From the NCBI GenBank assembly GCA_000231825.2, contig JH720293.1:930001-994000 (forward strand): a stretch of DNA of 64,000 nt, in the 5' to 3' direction. The stretch's first letter is position 1. The number at the start of each line of letters is the position of its first letter. The stretch comes from Tetrahymena elliotti 4EA. Lineage: Eukaryota; Ciliophora; Oligohymenophorea; Hymenostomatida; Tetrahymenidae. The notes beneath the pieces are model-generated. The model ran no database searches and had not been told where the DNA came from. It saw only the letters and a program-made list of their open reading frames with translations. The position numbers and the translations under genes are program-made. This document shows, in pieces, positions 40,828 to 53,002 of this stretch.

Positions 40828-42184
40828 ATGAATAAATTATTAGTTTTAGCACTTATAGGTTTGCTCGCTATCAGCGCTATTGCTCAGTAAGCATAATTTT
40901 ATATCATTAAAAGATAAATACAAATATGTACTATAGAAAATTAATATCAATCAGAAAAATATCATTTTTTATTTTAGCTCATTCAGATATGCCAATGATC
41001 ATTTTCAGCTTAATTTCACAAACATATTGAGACTTTTTTTTAATTTTTAAATTAAAAATTAAAATGACAACACAATAATGTTAATATTTTTTTTTTTATA
41101 GAAATGAGCAAGTAATTACTGATGGTCCTGAAAGAGTAGAATAAACACAATAGGATACTTAATAATAAGAAGCTTAATAATAACAAGAATAACAAAATCC
41201 CTAACCAAAATAAGAAGCATAGGAACAGTAGTAGTAGTAGTAAGAATAATAATAAGAAAAGAAAAACGAAGCAGTCGTTGATGATGATGAAGACAGAGTA
41301 GCTATTATGGAAGAATGGGAAAAGCATATGCAAGACTTCATTCCTGATGAAATGCTTACTTTTGAAATAGATTCTAAAAAGGAAGAAGTAAAAATCGTTT
41401 TAATAAAATGAATAGTCAAATTATATTCTTATAATTTAATTGTAAGCTTTGCGACATATTTTTTATTACTTTAAAATTAGTTATTTATGGAAGATATTAC
41501 CGTTCCTACTTAAATGAGAGGTGCCTTCTTTGTATCTTACTTTTCAGATGAAAAGATCGACTTCATTGTAAAAACAAATCTTTTTATTTATTTAACATAC
41601 ATAGAATTTTGTTGAAAGTCAATTAACAATAATAAATATTTTATATGAATAAAGATTAGAGATCCTAATAAACACAAAGTTTTCCACAAATTCAATAAGA
41701 GAGAAGGTATATTTAATATAAATGCTACTACCATAGGAACATACGAATTCATTTTCTCTAACTTGAGAGTAAATTCAACAGATTAAAGTATTTAAATATT
41801 TAGCAATATTTTGTAAATAGGGCAAGGATAAAAAATCTGTTACTTTTGCATTGGACGTTCACAATACCACTGAAACCCATTTATCTCACCATGATTTAGA
41901 TCCCGTTGAAAAAAAATTAGAACATGTTGCTAGTGGTATTAAGGTAGATTTCATTCAAGACATCAAAAATCACATAAATAAATTGCTTTTATAAAAATAA
42001 AAAGGATTACTTAAATGAATAAAGATTCTCATCTAGAAGATAAATTTCTCAATTAGAATCAATTCAAAGTGCTCATTCAAGACTTTTAATTTTTTCAGTA
42101 GTTGAAATACTTATTGTTATCTTGGCTACTGCTTGGTAGATTTATTATATCAAAAAGATCCTTGATAATAAGAGAATCGTTTGA
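40828..42184 (+). CDS. p24/EMP24/GP25L family cargo receptor (GOLD domain)
   Basis: Six exons (40828-40886, 41102-41387, 41481-41567, 41655-41768, 41821-41943, 42005-42184) sum to 283 codons. Layout: signal peptide (LLVLALIGLLAISAIA), a poly-Gln linker of about 40 residues, then acidic VVDDDEDRVAIMEEW. A GOLD domain follows (LTFEID, GAFFVSYFSDEKIDF, FNKREGIFNINATTIGTYEF, KSVTFALDVH), then a membrane-proximal coiled coil (RRQISQLESIQSAHSRL). One transmembrane helix (LLIFSVVEILIVILATAW) precedes a short tail KKILDNKRIV. This is the standard p24 topology: ER-Golgi COPI/COPII cargo receptors. The tail lacks a perfect KKxx end. The poly-Gln insert at the lumenal N-terminus is unusual. Confidence 0.9.
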
Positions 42185-42823
42185 ATAAATAATTTGAAGA
42201 AATTTTAAATAAAATTAGTAGGATGTACTTGCTGCTATATTGTTTGGTTGATTATTTATTGATCTACTTAGCATTTAAATCCTAATGTTTATATTTAGAT
42301 TAAATTTTATTAATAATTTAATTGTAATTATGTTTTAATAAATTTGTCACAAGTAAACTTTTTACTTACTATTTGTGTCTTTCAAAAAATTGATTATTTC
42401 AGTTTTAAAATTAATGTTTATTTCAACTCTGATTTTTATTTTATTTCTTAAAACATCATAAGAAGTTAATTTTGATATATTTCTTTTGATTTTTTTTGCA
42501 TAGTTTTCTTTCCAAATGTTTATATATATTTAATTATAAAATGTTGGTTGTTTAATGTTTCACAAATTCCTATAATAAACAATTTAATAAGATGTAAATA
42601 ATTCTTTTTTTAAAGTTTGTTGAAAGGTTGTATTATGATTTAGATGAAGTAATAAAGAATATGCATGTATTCTAATTTTAAGAATAACACTTCAAACCAT
42701 TCTAAGTTCTAATTGTCTATTCAAAATTTTAACATATTTATTTTTTAATATGCATATTTTTTTTTACATTCTTATACTATAATTAATATTGGGAATTATT
42801 AAAAAAAGTAAAAACATAACCAA
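42185..42823. other. AT-rich intergenic spacer
   Basis: 640 bp between two plus-strand genes with no reading frame or repeat recognised; likely 3' UTR of the p24 gene and promoter of the TTL-like gene. Confidence 0.5.
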
Positions 42824-45800
42824 ATGAAACCTATTTCTACAAGTGAAGCTACAAGCCCTGCACTTAAAATGGAAAAAAAAGTAGATGGTAAAGATAAAAA
42901 TAATTAGCAAGGAGAAAAACAAACTAGTAAAAACTATAAATTTTGCTTGTTTAATGGTAATAACTCAGTGGTATTCCGTAAAATTTTACTATCAAGAGGT
43001 AATTGGGAAGAGGTAATAAGTTTTATACATTTAGATTTCTACTATTGTAAAAGCATATTTTACATCAATTAAATAAGCATTCCATTTTTATAAATTAGAT
43101 TAAAGAAACATAGATTGAGGAAAAAAGCATTTTTTTGAACGCAAACTTTATTTGGAAAAGCTACAACTTTTCAGTTAGAGTAAGCTTTTACATATTTAAT
43201 CATAACAATTTAAAATAGCGCAATAAGATTATTTATTTGGAAATCTATCAATGGATTAAGTGAATAAAGCAATAAATTCAAGACTACACAGCAATCTTTC
43301 ATAGAATTTTTTAACTCTCTTTAAAAATAATTAGAACAAAAGAACTTTTTACTAACTATAAATCCTTTATAAATTATTTTAAATAATACTAACAAAAATT
43401 TATTTTACTTATCTGTTGAAAAAAACCTTAAATTATAGTTGTTGATAATAAACAAACGCTATTAAATAAATATAAAAATAAATAAAGAGTGGGTTACAAC
43501 AGATATAAAATTATTAATTTAATAAAATATTTTATCTTTTATTTTGTATTAGAAATATGCTATTATTGAGGATATTCATAGAAACACCCCTTTTAAATAG
43601 GTAATTTTCTTTCAAATTTCTTATTTTAATTTATTGATTGATTCTTAACTCAAAAGATTATTAACCACTTTGAAAATAACAGAGGTATGTGCACTAAAAC
43701 TGGTTTAATACGTTCTCTTTGCTCTTACTATAGACACTTAGATCCAGCTAGTAAAATATTTATTTTTTTTTATATTCAATCATATTTGTTTTATAGTTTA
43801 AGCTAAATACACTGTGTTTGATACTTGTGCAACCAGTTTTGTTTTGACTGCTGGAATTAATGATGTAGAATTTACTTCTTTTATGGCTAGATATAATGAA
43901 ATTGCTAAAGGAAATTTTACAAAGGTATTCAATATTCTGATATTTGCTTATTTATTTGTTAAAAATTTTTAAACATAAAGGAAAAAGTACCCAAAAAACA
44001 CTGCTCAGAGAATATTTGGCTGCTTAAGCCTGCTGATGCTAATTAAGGAAGAGGAATTGAAATTTTAAAAACTCAAAAAGATATTATAAGTTCATTAGTC
44101 TAAAAATAATGTAATTCTTATTGGGTTATTTAAAAGTATATTGAGAAGCCTCTTCTTTACCATGGCAGAAAATTTGATATCAGAATTTGGGTTTTAGTAA
44201 CTAAATAAGGAGAGATATTTCTCTATAAGCCTGGGTATATAAGGACATGCTGTGATGAATATAATATGCAAGATATTGATGTCAATCTACACTTAACAAA
44301 TAATTTTGTTTAAAAACACCATCAAAACTATGGGCAACATGAACCAGGTATGAAAATATTAATTAAGTATTGTTGAAATTTTTTTAATTCTAAAAGGAAA
44401 TACACTCCCATTAGAATGCTTATTTGATTATATTGATTAGAAGTTTGAAAGTGATAATACAGAATAAGTCAACTTGAGAGAAAAAATTCATTAAAGAATG
44501 AAAGATTTAATTATAGATACTATTCTTTCTGTTAAAAAAAGCATGATAACAATAAAGAGATATAATAATTTTGAGCTTTTTGGTTATGATTTTTTAATTG
44601 ATGAAGATTTGAGAGTTTGGCTTATTGAAGTAATTGATATTCATCAATTCAATCATTTAATAATTTAACTTATTTTTATAATAGGCTAATACCAATCCAT
44701 ACATAGGAATACCTAATGATTTTATTAAAGAATTGGTTCCAAAAATGGCTGATGATCTAGTTAAAATTGTAGTTGATCCTTTGTTCCCTCCTTAAAATCC
44801 TCCTGAGAGTATTTTTCTATTAAAATATGTTTTGTTTCTAATATATTTTCAAATAGATTAAAATAATGAATTTGAACTCATTTACTGTGAAAATGGTAGC
44901 AGCTTTAACAACGGAAATCCTAAGAATATCAGATAACCTTTTTCTGCATCTCCTTATCCTCTTTAAAAATTAGCTTAAAAGCCAAATAAGGTACAAAGAC
45001 ATTATGGGACGAGTCTTTTGTTTAGTAATCCTTCAAAGCCTGTTCAATAATCGGAACAAAGTAATTTATAGGAGGAAAATTAAGCAGTAAATAATTCAGA
45101 AGTAATAGATTAATCTAATTTGTAAATAAAGTAAAGAAGTGCCTCTGCAGCTAGAATATCTTAAAATAATAATAAAGGAGGACTATCTCCGAGTATGTCA
45201 GTAGCTGAAAGAAATTCAAATTCTAAATCACCAGAACCTAGATTTTTTTCAAATACATTAAGATCAGGTAGTGCTTAACAGATGAAATAATAGCAATTTA
45301 TTGAAAATGAAACTAAAAAAAAGTTAGAAAAATAAAAAACTGTAGAAGAATAAGACTAAGAAGATGAATAATACTCAGAAAACCAAAATGTTAATGAAAA
45401 TATTCTTTAACAAACTAAAATTATTAATAACAACAATAACAATCTATCATATGACCCCGATTTAATGTTTTTTAATCTAAAGAAACTCCTTAACACTTAT
45501 CTCTATTCAGACTTTCAACCATTTTATTAGCATATTAACAATATTTTAAGTAAAATGATGAATTGGGAACTAATGAGTGAGTAGGAATTGAAAATTGTTG
45601 TTAAAACTCTTAGATTTATTTTAGAGTCTAGGATTTCCAATATTTTAGTTGATTAAAAGTACATAGAAAAACTTATATCAGTTATAGATTCCTAAAATCA
45701 TCCAATAGAAATACAAGAAGTTTCTCTTGAAGCTCTTTGCACAATTACCAAAAATGTATCGAATAAAGTTAGAATAGTGTCAAAAAATATTATTCTTTTA

Positions 45801-47699
45801 CTAATTAAGGTACATAGATTTATCTAAATATTTATTTACAATTTCAGTTTATTTAGAAAAATATTAAATTACAACTTAAATAATATTATTTTTATTATTA
45901 GATAAGTCTCTCTAGTTGTGATGAAAAAGAAATGGAAAAATATGACAGAAAGATTAGAGTCTTAGCAACTAATTGTTTAATACATTTGGGTGGAATCTAC
46001 AACAGAAGATAATATATCCCAGGAGAAACAAGAGAAAATGATAAAATAAGAAAAATTATTATTGAAAACGGTGGCTTACTGGCTTTACTATGGATTAGAA
46101 AAAAGGTAAATGATAACGAAATTAAAAAAATATCATAAGATTTTATAGATAACTTGGATATCTCTGATTTTGAATTGCAGTACAGTTTAGTAAAAAAATG
46201 GAGGAAAGCTATGTTTTTTGAAGGATAAATGAAATAGTTACAAAAAAATTAGTACAGTTAGGAATCTTCACAACAATCCAATAATTTAAGTGGTGAAGCT
46301 GGTGTATTCTAAGAAAAATTAATCAAAGAAGAGAATGGATAGGAATCTTCAGAAAATAAAGGTGAAAACATCTAAATTTAACAAAATGATAATGGAATAC
46401 AAAAGAAAGCTAACACTTTAATTGCTAATATTAATTGTAAATATTTTTGATAATAAGTCAATCATATCTTTAATTTTTTTAAAAAGAAATGTAAAAGACG
46501 AAAGTGAAAAACACCAATGAAATATCTCCTGAATAATATCCAGTTTTTTTGGAAAAACTTGATTACTTTGATTTTTAGGGAAGCATGGATACTGCAGAAG
46601 ATATATACCTAAACATAAAAGAATAGATTACCAAAAAGGATAAGGAAGAAAAATTAAAAAAAGAAATGGAAGTAAAAAAGCAGTAATAATAAGAGGATGA
46701 AAGAAAACTCTAACTTTTAGAGAGGAAGGCAAAAGTAGAAGAGTTCTAAAAAAAGAAAGAAGAAGAGAAATTAAAAAGAAAATTGGAAGAAAAAAAGAGG
46801 GAAGAAAAACAAAAAGAGATGATTGCTCAAGAAGAAAAAAAAAGGTAATAAAAATATGAAGAAATGCAAAAGAGAAGAGAAGAATTAAGAAGATTTTAAA
46901 AAATGGAAGAAGATAGAAGAAAATTCTAGGATGATGATGGACAAAGAAAGAACATAGAATTAAATAGGTTGAAGAGATACTTAGCACCTAAGTTATTAAT
47001 TGAAGATCCATCAACAAAACAGCAAATTGATTTTATAAATGCTAAAAATTGTAAACATTTAAAAAATTTACTTCATTTAATTTTACTAATTATTTTTTTA
47101 GTATTTGTTAAAACTAAGGAAAACGATTCTAGCAATTTATTACGTACAATTCAAAATTAAGTCAATACCTTTGGCAACAGATAAAATTAAACATAAAATA
47201 ATAGCTTTTTAGCTCTTAAAGTTAGCAATAGCAGATAAAAGCTTGCTTCTTTAAGCAATAGAAATATTCCTTAGTCTCCAACATTATTACAAAAAAGTTA
47301 AATTTTCTCTGAATCCATATAGTTATTGAGAAATTAAATGAAAAATTAGTTCACTAAAGATGATAATTTACTAAAACAATCCAATAAAATAATAATTAAA
47401 TCTCCAAACTTAGCTAGCTTGGCTTAAGTAATTTTATTAAATAAAATATTATATTAAACTTTTATTTAAATTAGACTTAATAGTTTACAAGCACAAAATT
47501 AAGAAATTAAAGGCAGTTATCTCCAATTAAAGTTGAAGAGTAGTAAAATAAAGCCCTTTTAGAAGAGCTTTAAGAAGAATCAAATCGCACTTCCATTGAA
47601 AATTAAGTAAATAATTCTTTACTTGTCTTTAAAAAATTAAAGATTGATTGTTTAAATATTTAGGAAAATATCTAAGTACCTCAGCAGGTTTAGGTCTGA
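42824..47699 (+). CDS. tubulin-tyrosine-ligase-like protein with long C-terminal extension
   Basis: Fourteen exons from ATG 42824 to TGA 47697-47699 (exons at 42824, 43114, 43553, 43657, 43797, 43981, 44397, 44685, 44857, 45902, 46487, 47102, 47475, 47664) sum to 1265 codons. Residues about 60-420 are a TTL domain close in motif order to TTL itself: INHFENNRGMCTKTGLIRSL, ENIWLLKPADANQGRGI, YWVIQKYIEKPLLYHGRKFD, IRIWVLVTKQGEIFLYKPGY, HLTNNFVQK, NYGQHEPGN, FELFGYDFLIDEDLRVWLIE and ANTNPYIG. These cover ATP binding and the catalytic strands. Beyond it come a Gln/Ser/Asn linker, an Ile/Leu-rich helical region (about 620-850) resembling ARM-type repeats, a Lys/Glu coiled coil (MEVKKQ.. KMEEDRRK) and a Ser-rich tail. 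It probably modifies tubulin C-terminal tails; ligase versus polymodifying specificity cannot be told. Confidence 0.88.
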
Positions 47700-48372
47700 A
47701 AAATTGAAAAAAACACTAAAACATTATAAAAAATTTAAATTAAATATATTGATTATAATTATTAAAAAATTTATTATTAATTTATTTATTTAATTCTCAT
47801 TCTTTTATATATAAAAAAACTTTTAAAATTTTAAATCTTACTCAATTGATTACATACCATTTTACGGCTTTTATTTATATTAACATTCCCTTTTTATAAA
47901 TAAAAATGTGTCTTCTAATTCATCTACTATAATTTCTCAATTCTCCCCATCTCAAAATCTTTTTAAGATTTATTTTTTCAGGTGATTTATACAAAAAACC
48001 TAAACACTTTATTTTATTAATTTTTAGTTGCCTAAAAACAAAAAAAATATGGTAACAAAAAATAATTATGGGCATTTATTGATTTTAAAATAGCTTAACA
48101 TTTTTTATAAGTATGTTAAAATTAACTATTAAAGTAAAGAAAAAATGGTAAAGTGTAAAAAACTCTTGTATATAAAATTCTTGTTTATTTTAATTTTATA
48201 TTATCTTTAACTTTAATATAAACATATACATATATTTTTATTTACAACTTATGAATAAACTATATTAAAAAACTTTTTTAACCTTTTAAATAAATCAATA
48301 AATATAAATTGAGTATTAATAAAAATAGCAAAATAATTGTTAGCCTTATCTGTTAATAAGTCAATTAAGGAT
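47700..48372. other. AT-rich intergenic spacer (convergent 3' ends)
   Basis: No gene or repeat seen. Confidence 0.5.
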
Positions 48373-51105
48373 TCAATTTAAATTTCCGTTTTTATAGAAA
48401 TGAGAAGAATCATTATCAAGATTTTGGTTGCTGTAATTTTCATTTTCATCATAAATTTATGAATTTTCCTCTAAAAACTTTTTGAGATTTAAAGAAGTGA
48501 GTTAATTCTAAATTAAATACTCAAAAAAGTAGTTAATCTAATTTTTTAAATTATCAAAGGTGCTATCTTGTCTGAAACTTTCCTTGCTTGCATTGTTTAT
48601 AATTCTTTTTTAATTATTATTTTCAAGTTTTTTAGGTGAAAAAAGATAAATTTTACTTATTTGGTTAAGTTAGTGAGGGGAATTGTCTGTTTTCATAAAT
48701 TAATTCATACTTTTAAATAAAAAAAATTATCAAATAATTTTTTAGAATGAGAAAAATACATAATCTCTAAGGTGATTAAAGTCTTTTAATGATCTTTTAA
48801 CATAATATTAGGGAATATTTTTTTTATATTTTACAAATTTGATCAGGAAATAAACATCCTCATCAATTTCAGTATTTAAATTAGATTTTCCATGTACAAT
48901 TAAAAAGCTTTCATCAGGCTCACCATAATCCCATTCAATTACAGCAATTTATTCATATTTTGGTCTATTATCTGTTTTGTTAAATAATATATCTATACTC
49001 ACTTATTTTTAAAGGTTCTATTATCCAAAGGACATAGTTTAAATAACCTATGACTCATTTAGATCTTACCTAATTTAATTTTAGAAAAATAAGTTATAGA
49101 TTTTTATATTCATAAATATACTATTATGGAGAAACACTGCATTTTCTTCTTAAGCTTTCCAGTCTTTGTGAGGCTTCTGAGCTTTTTGGAAACGATTAAG
49201 GTGTCTCACCCATATTATTATTTGAAAAGGTCTCTATTTGATTGATGCTATCATTTTTATATCAAAACTATTAATCCACCTTAATGAGAAAAAAATTATA
49301 CTTAAATTCTTCCAGTTTATCTCTGGGCATTAAAAATTATTAAAAGTTAATATGCTTTCCTATCTACTCTATGTTTACAACTTGCAATATTTTTGAGAAT
49401 ATTTCCATTAGATCTTTTGGAGATTGGCTAATTTAATAAAAACAAACTTTTATTATCATTAAAGGTATAATTTGATCTCACGTTTCAAGTTTATTTTATT
49501 TCAACTTAGGAAAGAGATATTTAGTATGTTTTTAAAGAGATTTAAATAATTCCAAGAATTCATTCAGTGTTCTTTTAGTGAAGTATATTTCATTTTTTCT
49601 TTCAAACTCAATTATGAAAGTCAGGCATGGCTAACACAAGCTTTCGTTTATGTATTTTTCAACAATTTCCCATCCTGTAACATATATTTCCGTAATTTAG
49701 TTATTTTTCTATTCTTCTTCTTATTTTTAAATCATTTTTTGTCTTTCATCTTCAGGTAAATTTACAAACTGAGGCGAGCAGCAAGCCTATTAATCTCCAT
49801 ATGTAGAATTATAATAAAAAGGTTTATATCTCTAGCTATTAAACTTCTTGAATACTTTTTTTTTCACTCCTCCAGTCTATTACTTTTAAAAAATGAATAA
49901 AAAAATAAGCTTTTTAAAATAAAAAATTACATGATTGATTAGAGGAGCATTGAGTTCTCTCTTATCCTAGATATCATTAGTGAATAATTAGCAGTATAAA
50001 ACTTTATTTATTTATTATTATTTTAAATTTTTTAGTTTTTGTTTATATTAAATTACAGAATGTAAACTTTAAGGCTGAGGAAAAAATTGTTGCAAACTCT
50101 AACTAAGATAATCCCTTTTATTATTATTATGTAAAATTAGTATAAATGAAGAATATTGTATAGAATATTATATGATTAGTTTATTAATATATCTAATGCT
50201 TTATCGAATAATATAGTAATAAGCTTCTAAATAGTTAGCATTAGTTTTGATAGTCTGATTGATAATTAAAATGAACCATTTTTAAAGTAATAAATATGAA
50301 TTTTTTGAGGTAAAAAGGAAATATTTAAATAAAGATAAAATTTACCCAAAACATAACTAAAACCCCAATAAGGTTGATCATCAAGTCTATCAATGTAAAT
50401 ATTTTTAAGTATACTGATGTTCTCCCTAAAAAGAGGAATTCTGCTCTGATTGTAATGATACAGAAGCTCTAATAAGATATTTTAGAATTTAATATGATAA
50501 TATCTATGAAATAAAATACCCAGATGAGTGTCTGCATGGAATATTGAATAAGGATTGTCAAGTAAACATTTTAATTAATAATTATTTCCAATAAAATTCC
50601 TACTGTTTTTTAAAATAAATTTGTTACTGCTTGAAGATATATAATATAGAGTAAAATTTCTATTAAATTAGCACAAAGAGTTTCTAATAACTTTCAAGAA
50701 AGCATAAACAACTCTTTTTTACTCTAATAGATATGCTTAATCAATGTAAGATGAAGCAAAAAATCAAATAATATGTTAAAAATTTTACAGGCATTTAACA
50801 ATGTTATAAAAACAGCTAATAATAACTTTACAAAATGGGTTTTATTTATAACACTCATGTGACGGCGCCCATTTTTTCTAATTATTTGTGAAATCTTTAT
50901 GTAGGAAAATAAAAATGCTACTAAACTGCCTGTGCACCCTATCACTAGAACAGTATTTTCTATTAACTAATCCTCCTTTTATAAAAAATAATAAAATGAT
51001 TTATTTTAGATAGTGATTTGTATGACAGCTTGGTATTTTGCTGTCATTATTATTTTGAAATAGTTAGTAAATAAAGAATAGACTTACAAAATATATGAGC
51101 TACAT
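48373..51105 (-). CDS. membrane-anchored protein with two PX-like domains
   Basis: Multi-exon gene, ATG 51105 to TGA 48373-48375. Best-supported exons: 51088-51105, 50789-50975, 50353-50735, 49931-50254 and one starting at 49883; central junctions are uncertain. Near the N-terminus is a transmembrane helix (TVLVIGCTGSLVAFLFSYI) followed by basic residues. Then comes a long helical region (LLELLYHYNQ, YWGFSY, NANYLEAYYYIIRQSIRY). A first PX-like domain contains EIYVTGWEIVEKY, LTFIIEFERKNEIYFTKRTL, NEFLELFKSLQKH, YLFPKL and the closing helix DLMEIFSKILQVV. A second contains YEQIAVIEWDYGEPDE, YYVKRSLKDFNHLRDY and FPSL. An Asn/Ser-rich tail ends the protein. PX domains bind phosphoinositides; TM plus PX resembles the SNX13/14/19 group, but no RGS domain is seen. 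Confidence 0.65.
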
Positions 51106-51980
51106 TGTTGATATTTTTACTAATCTTTTAGCTTTTTATATTAATTAATTTGATTCGATTATTAATTATTTGCTGTGATTTATTGATTGTATTGATATTG
51201 ATTGTTGTAAACTATATGGGGATATTTATTTTATTACAAACACATTATTCAAAGTGAATCTAATTTCTATTTATTAATAATAGCAAATTAGACTCTTTCC
51301 TTTTTAACCAATATCATTTTTAATGAATCAATAAAAAAGCTCATTTTTTATTTAATTAAGTTACTTTCCAACAAATCAATCAGCTCCTAATTTTATTATA
51401 GCTATTTTTTGCAGATAGTAAATACAATTTTTATTATATTCTAGTTCTAATTAAATACTTTATTCATAATAATACTCTATACTTTTATACACTATTTTTT
51501 ATATCTATCATTCTTTATAAATTAATCAGTTAAAATAGATATTTTTTATTAATTTACCTTAAAACGTCATAAGTTCTAGTTTTCATATTGAACTGTCCAA
51601 AAATACATCAATAAAATAATAACCAAACAGTGTAATTAAATGCTTCAAATAATATAAAATATGTATTTTAGTCTAAAATTAAATATGTTTATTGATTAAA
51701 TTTTAACATAATTTATCTGAAAAACAAAAAATTACTTGAAATTATAACATTACATCTACCTAAAAAGTTAAAATTTTAAGACTATTTTTAAAAGGATTAA
51801 TCAAAGAAAAAACATAAAAATTTTCAAAATAAAAAGAAAAAATTAAAAATTAGAAATAAATTAAGTGAAAATAAAAATGATTTTTTGAAATAATTTTTTG
51901 TGAGGGAAATATTATTTTTTATTAAAATTTCGGATGATAATTTTTTAATAATTAAACATACAACCAACAGAATATTGAAC
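51106..51980. other. AT-rich intergenic spacer
   Basis: Upstream of the PX-domain gene on the minus strand. No reading frame, repeat or RNA recognised. Confidence 0.5.
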
Positions 51981-52158
51981 ATGAAAACTACTGATCTAAA
52001 AGCTGTATAGAATAAAGAAAGGTAGCTTTTTTAACTAATTTTAAATATTTTACTATAATTTTAATTTAATTAAAAGCACTCTATGGAATAGAATTATTAT
52101 CTATCAATTTAAAATGCTTTTATCTTCTTTTAATATTGAAAGTAATAGCTTAGATTGA
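51981..52158 (+). CDS. possible two-exon mini-gene (40 residues)
   Basis: ATG 51981 opens an exon (MKTTDLKAVQNKE) ending at a GTAGCT donor (52022). An acceptor TTAAAAG at 52076 restores the frame to TGA 52156-52158 (STLWNRIIIYQFKMLLSSFN..). Intron 55 bp. No homology can be suggested, and 40 residues is within chance. Low confidence. Confidence 0.25.
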
Positions 52159-52231
52159 TTTTTATTCACTAAATTTGAAGCTATTTTCCTAAGACTAATT
52201 TTCTATTTAATTTCATTTGCAAATTTCTATC

Positions 52232-53002
52232 TCAAGTGCTTCTTATTTATAAGTTTTATCTTGCTTAGTTGGAAATCTACCACTATTGTTACTACCTGTC
52301 TTCCTTTATCCACACAACTCCTCTCTCTATCCGTAAAAGAGAAATCAATTCAATGCAATATTCCTCCCTTTTGGCATCTAATTTTTTATCAAACTCTTTA
52401 TAAGAAATTTATTACTCATAATTACACAAAAAAATTTACACATTTTCATCATCGGCATCTATTTTAGAAATGGTGAGTTCAATATAAAATTATGAGTGAT
52501 CAATTAAGTAATTCGTCATATTTAGATTGCAGTCATCGAATTCAAATTCAATTCAAACCGAATTTTAAAAAACAAATTAACAGGTTGTCCAAAATTAGTC
52601 ATATTTAAAAAAATATCCTATCATCAAATAATTTACCGTTGCTTTCTTCTAACTCTTAAAGCAAAGAAAAATCTATCATATTAGCAAAACGTTCACCATT
52701 AAATTGATAACTAACTCTAACTGATTAGGCTAAAGCATTCTTGATCCTAGTTGTTAATAAATATTTTTGTTTAATTTAGATTCTTCAAAAAATTGAATTG
52801 ATTTTGCTATGTCTAATTCAAAAATAGAAATTTCTCAAAAACATAAATATATAGTTAAATTCAAGTACTAGGTCTAAATCATCTTATTTTAGAAATTAGT
52901 AATGCTAAAAGTAGGAACACTAGAGAAGCTCTTAAAAGAACATTTGTTCATGCCCTTATTCATTTAATACACATTCTTTGAAAATTGCATAAATCCTCTC
53001 AT
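52232..53002 (-). CDS. small protein with mitochondrial-presequence-like N-terminus, function unknown
   Basis: Three exons (52869-53002, 52637-52746, 52232-52458) join in phase to 157 codons. The first 45 residues contain no Asp or Glu, several Lys/Arg and many Ser/Phe/Asn (MRGFMQFSKN, MNKGMNKCSFKSFSSVP), a typical mitochondrial targeting composition. The mature part has VRVSYQFNGERFANMIDFSL, LCNYEQQISYKEFDKKLDAK, REEYCIELISLLRIERG and VVWIKED and ends in a Gln-rich tail. It looks like a small helical soluble protein; I do not recognise the family. Plus-strand frames over the same region are shadows. Confidence 0.65.

Noticed and set aside
41052..41419. Minus-strand Leu/Ser-rich frames
   Set aside because: Antisense of the poly-Gln exon of the p24 gene.
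46628..46987. Minus-strand Phe/Leu-rich 119-codon frame
   Set aside because: Antisense of the Lys/Glu/Gln coiled coil of the TTL-like gene.
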